A stretch of DNA of 64,000 nucleotides from Takakia lepidozioides (GCA_030704615.1 CM060731.1:4340001-4404000); one strand, 5' to 3'; counted from the stretch's first letter, positions 32,801-41,508 are shown. Notes: generated by a model from the letters alone, not told the origin. A program made the numbers and translations.

Positions 32801-34446
32801 ATTATAGGAGACTTTGCGGTAGTACCTTGTAATCTTTTCATCTCCTCTACCAGTGCGTTGTACATTATGTCCGCCCATTGTACCTCTCGTCCCTTCAGGC
32901 CTTTGAGTATTTCCTCTGTGAAGGATCTGCTCAAATACTGTTGGTTCTGTTTCATGGCAATCAGAATGTTCAATACCTGGCCTACCTCTTTTAACCCTGG
33001 GTACACAGCCTTGGTACAAGCATAACCCTGAGTTTTAAAGAAACTCCCTTCTTGGAATAAGTCCTCTATTTGCAGTCTTGCCCTGTGTTGCTCCACATGC
33101 ACCTGACCAGCTGGTAATCGAAACAATTGCTGGAGGTATAGGGGAGTAATCATCAATTCAACTCCCTTCACCGTTGTTGTTCCTGTCCTTGGTTCAAAGT
33201 TCTGCAAAAATTGTAACATGTACTGTCTATGGTGTAGTGTCCAATCTAGGCTTTGCAATCCTTGCAATCTCAGCTCCTCCAGTATCTGTATCGCCTGTGG
33301 GGTAGCAATTGTTTGTTTCTGCAGAATCGTGGTGCTCTTCACTCTGATTTCCTCCATGCCTCTCACTCTCTTCATTTTAGACTCACCTAACTGTTTTGGC
33401 TGTAACAACTGTAGGAATGCCTGTAGTGCACAAAGCAGAAACGTATGGTTGTCGCAGAAAGCTATGGGTAATTTCTTGTAAGCCTGCGGGGCTTGCAAGC
33501 ATCGCTCAAGAGAAAAGCTCCGCTCTGTCCTTCCGTGTCTATGCCACTGCGTAAGTAATATTGCGAGCGTATAGTCTGTTAGTTCCTCCATAGTTTCAAA
33601 GTTATAGCATTTATGGCCTGTCCTGTCGAGACGCCCGTTACTCAGAACGACGCCGCCTCTTGCGCTCAATTTCCCTCCATTTTCTTGATCCTTTCTCTGG
33701 TTTTCTATTGGCTGTATCCGCTGTGACTGGATTTTAGATTTTATCTTCTTTAGTGGACTTTCCCTCTTGGATAGTCCACTAGGATCACAGATGTGACAAG
33801 AATTCGGCTTTTCTGTACTTGCCGTTCGTTCCGTTTCCCTTTTTCCGTACTCATTAATGGGCCTGGCTTTCATCCCTTTTGACGGCCGTTCTTGTCTTCT
33901 TTCTTTTTTACACCTGTCCTTGCACTTCATTGTCGGCTGTGTGTCGCGCCCTGACCTCCACGTGTCTATTTTTAAAGTAATTTCCGTTTCCTCTTCCGTC
34001 ATCCATTTTCCTGAAGTTATTATGTGTCCACTTGTCACTGATTCTATGGATGGTGTAACTTTAGTAGGCTGTGTTGAGCTGTGACAGGCTGTGTCATACT
34101 GTGTTACGCTGTGATAGGCTGTGACACGCTGTGGTAGGTTGTGATAGGCTGTGTTGCGCCGTGCTGGGCTGTGATAGGCTGTGTTGCGCCTTGCGGGGCT
34201 GTGATAGGCTGTGTCACGTTGTGATGGGCTGTGATAGGCTGTGTCACGTCGTGATGGGCTGTGATAGGCTGTGTTGCGCCTTGATGGGCTGTGATAGGCT
34301 GTGCTTTGCCTTGATGGGCTGTGATAGGCTGTGTCACGTTTGTTTTGCCCACCCTGGTCATATATGCTGGGCCTAGCGACAAGTGTTCCATACTCCGTTC
34401 GTAACACTGGTGCAGCCCGTGACTGCTCTTGCGGTTCAACATGCAA
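29824..34446 (-). CDS. 1540-residue post-integrase ORF of gypsy element (env position)
   Basis: A single uninterrupted frame of 1540 residues. Layout: residues about 40-130, nine imperfect ten-residue repeats of the TAYHSPSRRD type; about 215-235, a degenerate zinc knuckle (CHICDPSG; its His and last Cys are replaced, whereas copy A keeps all four); about 280-580, a conserved globular block (KSTTILQKQTIATPQAIQIL, SFFKTQGYACTKAVYPGLKE); about 600-800, acidic Pro/Glu-rich linker; about 815-1045, a long coiled coil; about 1085-1122, a second short coil. Next come a conserved C-terminal domain of about 300 residues, with a hydrophobic stretch IASIVMGCGLYYAACFLV near 1290, and a Ser/Arg/Pro-rich tail. 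In copy A pol reads straight into this region; here a TAG separates them at 34453-34455. Some plant gypsy elements (Athila type) carry an ORF in this position, but I see no envelope features such as a signal peptide. Function unknown. Confidence 0.75.
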   Translation of the reverse strand: MHVEPQEQSRAAPVLRTEYGTLVARPSIYDQGGQNKRDTAYHSPSRQSTAYHSPSRRNTAYHSPSRRDTAYHSPSQRDTAYHSPARRNTAYHSPARRNTAYHNLPQRVTAYHSVTQYDTACHSSTQPTKVTPSIESVTSGHIITSGKWMTEEETEITLKIDTWRSGRDTQPTMKCKDRCKKERRQERPSKGMKARPINEYGKRETERTASTEKPNSCHICDPSGLSKRESPLKKIKSKIQSQRIQPIENQRKDQENGGKLSARGGVVLSNGRLDRTGHKCYNFETMEELTDYTLAILLTQWHRHGRTERSFSLERCLQAPQAYKKLPIAFCDNHTFLLCALQAFLQLLQPKQLGESKMKRVRGMEEIRVKSTTILQKQTIATPQAIQILEELRLQGLQSLDWTLHHRQYMLQFLQNFEPRTGTTTVKGVELMITPLYLQQLFRLPAGQVHVEQHRARLQIEDLFQEGSFFKTQGYACTKAVYPGLKEVGQVLNILIAMKQNQQYLSRSFTEEILKGLKGREVQWADIMYNALVEEMKRLQGTTAKSPIIVSGPIIAQIILDSGILNAQERKEMGVFEPETTAMEEQGSSHSEGGLAGQPEIKRQRWGKTVVANPLASRIPHDNVSQAHGQEGAQQHKEMLLLEAGPSEREEEVTSASQPSQPPERLVTRSQVIHAAQPEIIDLESKGLDIPTTEQIVAEIEKGDLLYEYSGLVKETEIPEVQQLPKGNPEVHIIHTPVPEVPQAEGHDTVAPVIDEVVQEENPVGQWPEWLVRHHTVEDEEEQQQPHHDDPQQAMLMSSIGRTLNLLGTYVKSHVPITQLTALKEELRKEFEARLATECANKVDEEVTLKMKQDLGNIEMALQLAKQQLIEAGLAQDQLQEAHKQQLYQMQVQHESKLQELNALHTELQTVHNRMAIQCATFTTMLDQSTKEINSQAEKCTKAEEENVEQMKLIVNMKNTICRNEDTFKQYRQIEADQEKHIVELQQTIMANRNEIAVNNKAWKEANNLLAAYAQLVEPQAKRMEALQQQLELYKLREEQTLRGTTSNLVDNSLMQVWLAQGPVEGKAPRKLTQSEMNELRLQVQNIATTTIDNVYSRIAELQEDVDGLQTQVEELTSNIDQRVYIPQEQLMASYLQARTLAFQSSQEVQEMPMIQEPVPPPPQQVTVPVAEPVVTTSTPQPPQPEVWGNVAFNPPKTPAAREYSRAMIMPFNQIPIMLDLAWKEFSPPQSFAHYYQIMRIWMPVATRTKVLPNNRHIEDHHFAQYWHEAGTMLRELIAFQVVHGLIYTKTKEIASIVMGCGLYYAACFLVRYHIEQQKMQTRFQSYSSGDHWVLPSVPPHIYLYDPKVMMQKDSQIRSWFQAACNHLSTHKFGIDDIFYKGHVAWKYLHAAPVIGTPLTWTDKELSVYTNFAVQRLHHVVKYKLPDMVGQHCMPQMITQKVRKLKHLRGDEDSDTIVSSPNSFDMGEDYAIQMEEKKRRGSPMPERLPRYQPPEGLTYPSSDQPSPSTRNRPRARTHSPPRNSQRQEGAHSQRFASRNQ
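34080..34340 (-). repeat. In-frame 30-bp minisatellite in ORF (copy B)
   Basis: Nine tandem roughly 30-bp units containing TATCACAGCCC. Because 30 is a multiple of three, each unit adds ten residues (TAYHSPS plus three) without breaking the frame. Confidence 0.8.
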
Positions 34447-34452
34447 ATCATG

Positions 34453-34568
34453 CTACAGGGGTTTGTCATGGATACCACTGTACCCCTTCAACTTATTTGC
34501 ATTGACTCTTCCCAACATTTCTTTGTTAATGGTTTGTAACATGGCGGTGTTGTTATCATACATCTTTT
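34453..34568 (-). pseudogene. Pol C-terminus (copy B), cut by transposon insertion
   Basis: It reads MYDNNTAMLQTINKEMLGRV, then NANKLKGYSGIHDKPL and TAG at 34453-34455. It matches the integrase end of copy A (about 15305-15420). Upstream pol is interrupted by the MULE-like element after CATCTTTT. Confidence 0.8.
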
Positions 34569-34640
34569 GGAGGTTTGCTATTTCATGAGCATGAGCGGCA
34601 TGAGCGGCATGAGCAGAGTAGTAACACAATCGGTTTTCAT
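34569..34640 (-). repeat. Terminus of MULE-like copy 2
   Basis: GGAGGTTTGCTATTTCATGA is followed by iterated CATGAGCGG words, the inverse of 7150-7219. Divergence of the flanks on both copies immediately outside marks the element end. Confidence 0.65.
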
Positions 34641-34944
34641 GAGCAGAAGTACAAATTTCGAAAATAAAAAACAATAAAAAACAATAAAAAACAATAATTT
34701 AATGCAATGTGTCAGAAAAAACAAATATATTATTCGGCCCCTTGAAGGGAAAATTGCACTTTTGACAGTTGTGCTCATGATATTTTGTCTTCCGCTCATG
34801 CCAATTCCTAGCGACATGTGCAAATATGGCGCCGAATTTCGCGGTAATAGGGTCCGTAACCTGAAAAAACGGCGACGTATTTCGCGGCAATAGGTCTCTC
34901 TGGCGAAAAATGGTGCCGAATTCCGCGGCTATAGGTCCCCTCAT

Positions 34945-35180
34945 GACAGGTAATTCGGCGCCATTTTTCCAGTGCATGTTCGGACTTAGCCAGTTTTCGG
35001 CCCAAGAGAAATTCGGCGCCATTTTTCCAGACACGGTACCAGTGCATGTTGGGACTTAGCCAGTTTTCGGCCCCAAAAAGAGAAATTCGGCGCCATTTTC
35101 CCAAACACAGGTACCAGTGCATGTTGGGACTTAGCGAGTTTTCGGCCCCAAAAAGAGAAATTCGGCGCCATTTTTCCAGA
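34945..35180 (-). repeat. ~75-bp subterminal repeats with GGCGCC core
   Basis: Units containing GAGAAATTCGGCGCCATTTT plus AGTGCATGTTGGGACTTAGC plus CAGTTTTCGGCC start near 35006, 35080 and 35155, with a partial unit near 34950. They sit just downstream of the transposase stop. Confidence 0.75.
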
Positions 35181-35335
35181 AATGGCCCCAGAACTGCTTC
35201 TGTTGGATCTCAGTTTGAATGGAATATTGCCTCATTCCAGGAGTTTTGGGGTGCATTTCATTACACTGCAAAAAAAAAGTCTGATACAGCAAAATGCATT
35301 TGAAAATATCCATATGGAGGATTCCGTTTGCCCCA

Positions 35336-38300
35336 TCAATGATTTCTGGAATCCCTAAGAAGGAGTTTGTGCAGCTCGTTCACGCTCAACGCCGGTGCAT
35401 GAATAAAGTCATCAATAGTCACGTTCATCCTCAACCTCTTCAGGTAAATGTAATACAGATGCTTGCACGGATAATACTTCGAACCCTTCTTTGCTTCCAT
35501 CAATGAGAAGTCCGTACAGTTGCAAGTCGGCTCCACTCCAATCGTAATTGTGTATACATCGTCGCGTACAGCCGAGCCGGCCGTTGCCATCCGATACACA
35601 CGCCCAAGGCCGGGTGGGGGTACGTCCACGGAGCTCTGAATAGTGCAAGCCATCCCAAGAGCATTGGCAATCCGAGTCTCATTCAACTTGTTGGGAGGGT
35701 GTCGTCTCTTCACTCTTCCGAATCGCATTGTGGGATGTGCAGAATTGTCCAATCCGTCTCTACTGGACCGAGCAGTATGCAATGGCTGGGTCTGAGGAAC
35801 CGGAAATGCGTGGGCCGGGATGTCTGTGCGTTGCACTATTCGAAATCCTGCTGCAGATAGAGCATCCGCCTCATTCTGAGAGAGGCTGCAACCCGGTGCA
35901 ACAGGCCAGACGCCCGGAGGCTCCGGCATTCCCTGAATCCCGTACTTGGGCTTGCCAAATACACAGGTCATTATGTCGTGCCTACAGAACCAAAATGTCT
36001 GCGTTGTGGCGTGAGCAAATGTGGGAGTCAAAAATCTGCCGCTGAAACAAGGTGCAGGTACAGCACCGTGTGGGTTCCTCCGAATCATCTCACCACAGCG
36101 TGCTCTCGTATCCACCCGGATGGCGCAACACTTCCCTCGAAATGCCGGCAATGTCCTCGCAATTCTCCACTGTGACTCCGACACTCTTGTCTCCACAATG
36201 GGAATGTTGTATTGCTTTACTACAGATGGCTCGTTATGTTGCCGGGGCACGCGCCCTGTGCTCAAAGGAGATGGCGATCTTGAACGTGCAGGACTTCCGG
36301 TGCTCGACGAGACCTCCTCGGACAACATCACCGGACCACGAGGGAGCGTGCGAATATTCTTGTCAGCTCGCCATGAATCCTCTTCTCCGCCAGGTGCCTC
36401 GTCAAGTCTTCGTCTCACTGGACGGGTATGAACATCTCCTTCCAAATGTTGGCCTCTTCGCAGCAATGGCGTGTCCCGAAGGCCCTCTCGCAAGGCCGCC
36501 GCCCACTTCCGAGGATTCTTCGATCTGGAGGCAGTCCGCATCAGCATTTCCTGCCTGTCCGGCCCCAAGCCCCACTGTTTCCCTTTCAAGAACTCGTTGT
36601 ACCTGCATTGCTGCATAATTGACCTCACAATGTCCTCCGTTGTGGCAGTGAGGATGTCCACCAGATGCGCCGCAGAGGAGGCACGCCAGGAAGAGTGCAC
36701 TGATTCGGCCATGTTTGTCGTGGGCATGTCGGTGTCGGAGTCGAGACACATTTCCTGCACAAGCACATGTTGAGGTTACAAGCAAGTTACAAATATGGCC
36801 AAGAATAATATCCAACGGGACGCGAATTCGTGCAACTCACCTCCCGCATATAGTCGCCGAACTGGAGGAAACGATAATGCCACCATGCTAGCCAACTGAC
36901 CATTGCTCCTTCGTCTGATTTCCTTACAGCACCTGACGATGTCCACCAAGCCCGTATGCATGCAAACTGTGTCTCTGCATCATCCAAGGTGGGAGCGCGC
37001 TTCCACGCAAGGCACATGGAACGGTGCTCCTCTCTGAAATCTGGCGCCACGAGCCTGGTTGTGTACTGCGAAAGGCTCTGCAGAAAGTGGAACCCACAAG
37101 ATCTCTCCTTGCCTTCCATGGGAACATTGGGGTCTTGCCCGTACACCCTTCGGATGGCAGCCCAATTTGCTTGTGCGTTGTCCGCCATGAAACCACGGAA
37201 ATTGGGAGGGGGCAATCCCGCCTTGGCCATCTGTTCGTTTATTCCCTGCCAAAGAAGCATCTCCGATTGTGTGTCCTCTCCTTTCATCTCACAAATAGCA
37301 ATTGTCATTAGCATCCTGCAGTGGGTGTCGTAGACATGTGCACCCATTGTCACCCACTGGTGATTTGTAATTCGCTTGATATGGTCGAACATGACCCAAC
37401 TGTTTGACAAGTTCCCACTCGTCATCCTGTCGACCAGTTCGACGCCACTGCCAGGTCCACACGTGGACATTTTGAATACGAAACAACGATCTGCCTCAGT
37501 CCCTTGTCCTGGAAACCTACTTCCATGAATGTAGTCATATCCACATCGTCGCTTCACCTCCAGAATGGAGTGCATATCCGAGCCACGCCCAATTTTCTGT
37601 TTGCAAGAGACAATGTGGTTTCGGACATTCGGTGAACATACGTGGGACACCGACTCGAGCAATGCCTCCATTTCCTTCTCGTCGAGAGGAACTCTATCGG
37701 AGCCGTCTTCCGACATAATTCTGGCCAATGCCATCTTATGGGCGGCTTGGAGCTGTATCTGTTTGGGTTTGGCACCCGGTCTCAACTTAACCTCCTCCTG
37801 AACGAGCTGCTCTGCTTCGTGGGCAGCCTCCCGCGAGTTCCCCCTCGCCAATTTGTGACAATGGGAACCAACGTGTATGCAAGCTCGGGTGAGGTCAGGG
37901 AAACGGTGCAACACATAGAACTGCTTGGCATTACAAACAGACATGCAGTGTGGTGGTTCTTTGCAATGCGCACACTTAAATGTGGAGTTCGGAACCTTCT
38001 CCTGAGCTCGAAATGGTTGGTGAGCTGTGCCTGTCCAATCGGTCTCGTTCCTGTGACCTCTGGATTTAAAGTGGAAGCAAGTTGGGGAGAAACACCGCAA
38101 CGCGCCCGCACAAACAACGTAGCGCACCCGCACACCATCAAGCATCTTCATGCTGGTGGTTTTGGTAACGCACCAAGGATGACCGTCATGTTTTCTATCC
38201 ATATCTGTCAACATTCCGGACGCCCTCGAGTAGTCCGCCCGAGGAGGGAACTCAAAGAAGACATTACCGTCGACGTCGGCGGGAAGGCATGTAACCGATT

Positions 38301-38928
38301 TAATTGCGAACTTGCTGTAGTCCAGCCCGGCCAGCTCCGACCGGTGTCCCTCCAGGTGAAGCCCTCGCAGAATTTCTAGAATAGATCGAACTGCGGTGCT
38401 CGTGCTGGGAATATGACTCCCTCCTCCACTGACGTCCATTGAGGACTTGCCTGATCTCCAGGACGACCTCGGAACTTCCATGACCTCGTCTGAGTCGGAC
38501 AGGTTGTGAACAACCCGGTTCTCGGTCGTCTTCATGGATGGGTTCGGCTCTGGATTTACTTCGTTGCGGACTTCTCTCTTTGAGGTACCCACTCTCTGAT
38601 TCGCGGATTGTTTCGTGGAAGGCGCCAGGATAGACGGTGCATTTGGCGGGCAAATGAAGTCCCCAACAGCCCTGTATATGACGCTGTCCGATGGTGGAAC
38701 TCGCCATTCCCTGCCATCGCCGAAATCATCGTGGAGCACAACAATACTCTCGACAACAAGGCCGTTTGAGTCCTTCCTTTCCTCCTCCAAAAAAACCGAC
38801 CCCGGTTTCAGGTGGTATCGAACGCACAGATATTTCTCCATCACCCGGCAGGTGTCCCCTCTGCACGGAAATGAAGCTCTATGCTCGTGAGGAGGGCAGT
38901 ACACTGTAGCGCTCGGGTTTTCCGCCAT
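35336..38928 (-). CDS. MULE-like transposase with SWIM zinc finger (two exons)
   Basis: Exons 38928-36841 and 36754-35336 are joined across an 86-base GTGAGT...TTGTGCAG intron in phase 0, giving 1168 residues with no stop. The start is the ATG of MAENPSATVY; upstream no ATG keeps the frame. N-terminal part: Cys/His-rich segments (residues about 20-30 and 260-350, for example FKCAHCKEPPHC) that may bind DNA. Catalytic region about 510-720: likely acidic triad D534 (HVYD), D583 (GFMADNAQANW) and E713 (TNMAESVH), with a CGFH motif between the last two, as in MULE-type DDE transposases. C-terminal SWIM zinc finger C1107-x-C1109-x16-C1126-x-H1128 (CNCTDF ... YYPCKHLYYI). The triad and family are inferred from motif order. 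The intact frame, against the stop-ridden copy 1, suggests recent activity. Confidence 0.7.
36755..36840 (-). other. Transposase intron
   Basis: 86 bases with consensus donor GTGAGT and acceptor TTGTGCAG. Without removal the frame would stop about 20 codons in; removal joins MRE to EMCLDSDTD. Copy 1 keeps the donor but has lost everything after the first bases of this intron. Confidence 0.75.
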
Positions 38929-39089
38929 GGGAGATGTGCACACAAGACTGCCAGGATGGCGTGCGGGGAAGCTCCCTGGTAGAAGGGGGTGCAGCGATGG
39001 GAATGAATGCGATGCCGATTTGTCCGAGCGACGAAGCCTGATCCAAATCCAGGGAGCCAACTATCTCAAAAATCCACAGTCAGAGTGTT

Positions 39090-39870
39090 AATGAACCTTG
39101 TCTCCGGAATGCGGCCCCTCGTCTTTGCGCAATAACTGCCAACGGTATGCAGTCAGAAAGTGGGGGCCGTCCGGATGATGACGGCTGAAGGGGATAAGCC
39201 GGCACCGTGCCGTCACATTACTACCCCCGAATGGAAATTCGGCACCCAACATCCAACAGAGGAAGCCCGGATGAAGTCGCCTCGGGCGCAGAGGCCGGAG
39301 TGTGTGCGACAGATAACATCTTCTGGATGGAGATTCGGCGCCGAATTTCCATCCGGTCCCCCAAAGGGAGTCGTGTCGGGGGGTCAGGCCGAAAACTGGA
39401 CGGCATAAAAACATCCCCAGATGGAAAAACGGCGCCGAATTTCCATCCGGGGCGATTCGGATGCAGTCGGGGAGGGGGGAGTGGCCTGCAGTTGGCTGTC
39501 ACATTTCAACCCCCGGACGGAAATTCGGCAACGAATATCGAACAGGGGACGCCCGGATGAAGTCGCCTGGGGCACAGAGGCCGGCCAGTGTGCGACAGAG
39601 AACATCCCCTGGACGGCCATTCGGCGCCGAATTTCCATCCGGGCCCCCCAAAGGAAGTGTTGTCGGCGTGTCAGAGCGAAAACTGGCCGACATAAAAACC
39701 TCCACAGATGAGAAAACGGCGCCGAATTTCAATTCGGGGCCGTTCCAATGAAGTCGGGGAGGGGGGAGAGGTCGGAACCTGGCAGTCATATTTCAACCCC
39801 CGGGACGGAAATTCGGCACCGAATATCCAACAGAGCGGCGGAGAGGCGGCACCTCTCCGACAGAGACCAT
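39090..39870 (-). repeat. ~287-bp repeats upstream of transposase
   Basis: About 2.7 units, with GGACGGAAATTCGG-type landmarks at about 39228 (diverged), 39518 and 39808. It matches 3790-4440 in copy 1. GGCGCC palindromic cores recur throughout. Confidence 0.75.
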
Positions 39871-39879
39871 CCCCCGGAT

Positions 39880-40690
39880 GGAGATTCGGCGCCGAATTTC
39901 CATCCAGCAGGTAAGTCGGATCGGTGCCATATGGATATTCGGCGCCGAATTTCCATCCTGCAGGTAATTCGAATCGTGGATGAATGGAAATTCGGCGCCG
40001 AATTTCCATCCAGCAGGTAAGTCGGATCGGTGCCATATGGATATTCGGCGCCGAATTTCCATCCTGCAGGTAATTCGAATCGTGGATGAATGGAAATTCG
40101 GCGCCGAATTTCCATCCAGCAGGTAAGTCGGATCGGTGCCATATGGATATTCGGCGCCGAATTTCCATCCTGCAGGTAATTCGAATCGTGGATGAATGGA
40201 AATTCGGCGCCGAATTTCCATCCAGCAGGTAAGTCGGATCGGTGCCATATGGATATTCGGCGCCGAATTTCCATCCTGCAGGTAATTCGAATCGTGGATG
40301 AATGGAAATTCGGCGCCGAATTTCCATCCAGCAGGTAAGTCGGATCGGTGCCATATGGATATTCGGCGCCGAATTTCCATCCTGCAGGTAATTCGAATCG
40401 TGGATGAATGGAAATTCGGCGCCGAATTTCCATCCAGCAGGTAAGTCGGATCGGGTGCCATATGGATATTCGGCGCCGAATTTCCATCCTGCAGGTAATT
40501 CGAATCGTGGATGAATGGAAATTCGGCGCCGAATTTCCATCCAGCAGGTAAGTCGGATCGGTGCCATATGGATATTCGGCGCCGAATTTCCATCCTGCAG
40601 GTAATTCGAATCGTGGATGAATGGAAATTCGGCGCCGAATTTCCATCCAGGCAGGTAAGTCGGATCGGTGCCGTATGGATATTCGGCGCC
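39880..40690 (-). repeat. 106-bp tandem array, ~7.5 units, two palindromes per unit
   Basis: The landmark CAGCAGGTAAGTCGGATCGG starts at 39905, 40011, 40117, 40223, 40329, 40435 and 40542, i.e. exact 106-bp spacing with one 107. Each unit has a 26-bp perfect palindrome centred on GGCGCC (inner 20 bases GAAATTCGGCGCCGAATTTC) and a second core, ATTCGGCGCCGAAT, about half a unit away. Units are nearly identical, implying recent amplification. All three minus-strand frames are stop-free here because 106 is one more than a multiple of three. Confidence 0.9.
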
Positions 40691-40699
40691 GGATTTCCA

Positions 40700-41000
40700 C
40701 TCGCCATTTATTTCTGAGCGAGGAATTACCTTCGTGCAGGTATTCCCATTAAGAATTACCTTCGTGCAGGTAATTCGCATACAATTACCTTTGTGCAGGT
40801 AATTTCCAGATGACAATTACCTTCCTGCAGGTAATTCCAATCGATGTTTATTCCTCGTCCAGAATTACCTGCACAAAGGTAATTCTCATCTGGAAATTAC
40901 CTGCATGAAGGTAATTCTTGTATGTGAATTACCTGCACGAAGGTAATTCTTTATATGGGAATTACCTGCACGGAGGTAATTCCTCGCTCAAAATAAATGG
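40700..41000. repeat. Array of AATTACCT...AGGTAATT hairpins
   Basis: Eight or so units of the form AATTACCT-(6 bases)-AGGTAATT, for example near 40718 (imperfect), 40755, 40780, 40815, 40862, 40895, 40925 and 40958. Left of about 40845 they read CCTTCGTGCAGG-like; right of it they read CCTGCACGAAGG-like, so the whole block is an inverted repeat. Confidence 0.8.
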
Positions 41001-41508
41001 CGAATCGAAATTCGGCGCCGAATATCCATATGGCACCGATCCGACTTACCTGCAGGATGGAAATTCGGCGCCGAATTACCTGCTTGAAGGAAATTTGGCG
41101 AACCGCCCTACCTGCGCGGATGGAAATTCGGCGCCGGATTTCCATCCGCGCGCATCCGAATTACCTGCGCGGATGAAATTCGGCGCCGGATTTCCATCCG
41201 CGCGCATCCGAAATTACCTGCTTGAAGGAAATTTGGCGCACCGCCCTACCGCGCGGATGGAAATTCGGCGCCGGATTTCCATCCGCGGCGCATCCGAATT
41301 ACCTGCGCGGATGGAAATTCGGCGCCCGGATTTCCATCCGCGCGCATCCGAATTACCTGCTTGAAGAAAATTTGGCGCACCGACCATTCCTACGCGGATG
41401 GAAATTCGGCGCCGGATTTCCATCCGGGGCATCCGAATTACCTGCGCGGATGGAAATTCGGCGCCGGATTTCCATCCGCGCGCAATCCGAATTACCTGCT
41501 TGAAGGAA
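41000..41508. repeat. Third palindrome array, inverted relative to the 106-bp array
   Basis: It starts with one inverted unit of the 106-bp array (GAATATCCATATGGCACCGA near 41020). Units with a longer, slightly imperfect palindrome follow (CGCGGATGGAAAT facing ATTTCCATCCGCG around TCGGCGCCGG), separated by GAATTACCTGC and GAAGGAAATTTGGCG words. The array enters the N gap. Confidence 0.85.

Larger units (their letters stand above)
28749..34568 (-). mobile_element. Non-chromodomain Ty3/gypsy element, copy B (3' part)
   Basis: Minus-strand element: end of pol integrase (34453-34568), long ORF (29824-34446), polypurine tract and 3' LTR (28749-29785). The 5' part is interrupted at 34568/34569 by the MULE-like element and is not found beyond the gap. 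It is the best preserved of three copies of the family in this window. Confidence 0.8.
34569..41508 (-). mobile_element. MULE-like transposon, copy 2 (apparently intact coding region)
   Basis: One end is set precisely: gypsy sequence shared with copy A (15280-15420) runs to CATCTTTT and then changes to GGAGGTTTGCTATTTCATGA, the same word that ends copy 1. Inside are a subterminal repeat block (34945-35180), a two-exon transposase (35336-38928), roughly 287-bp repeats (39090-39870), a 106-bp array (39880-40690), a hairpin array (40700-41000) and a third palindrome array (41040-41508). The outer end lies in or beyond the N gap, so a matching terminal inverted repeat and target duplication cannot be checked. 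Confidence 0.7.

Noticed and set aside
29824-34446. Retroviral-type envelope protein
   Set aside because: The position after pol would allow it, but there is no N-terminal signal peptide, the long soluble coiled coil and CCHC remnant do not fit, and only one hydrophobic stretch is visible.
39671-40816. Long open frames (up to 381 residues) in the palindrome array as genes
   Set aside because: They exist in all three frames of one strand because the 106-bp unit lacks stops and rotates frame. The peptides are repeats of the same palindrome and show no protein character.
39880-41508. CRISPR-like regular repeat array
   Set aside because: Spacing is regular, but the intervening sequences are identical from unit to unit, and the region is part of a eukaryotic transposon. 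It is a tandem satellite of palindromes.
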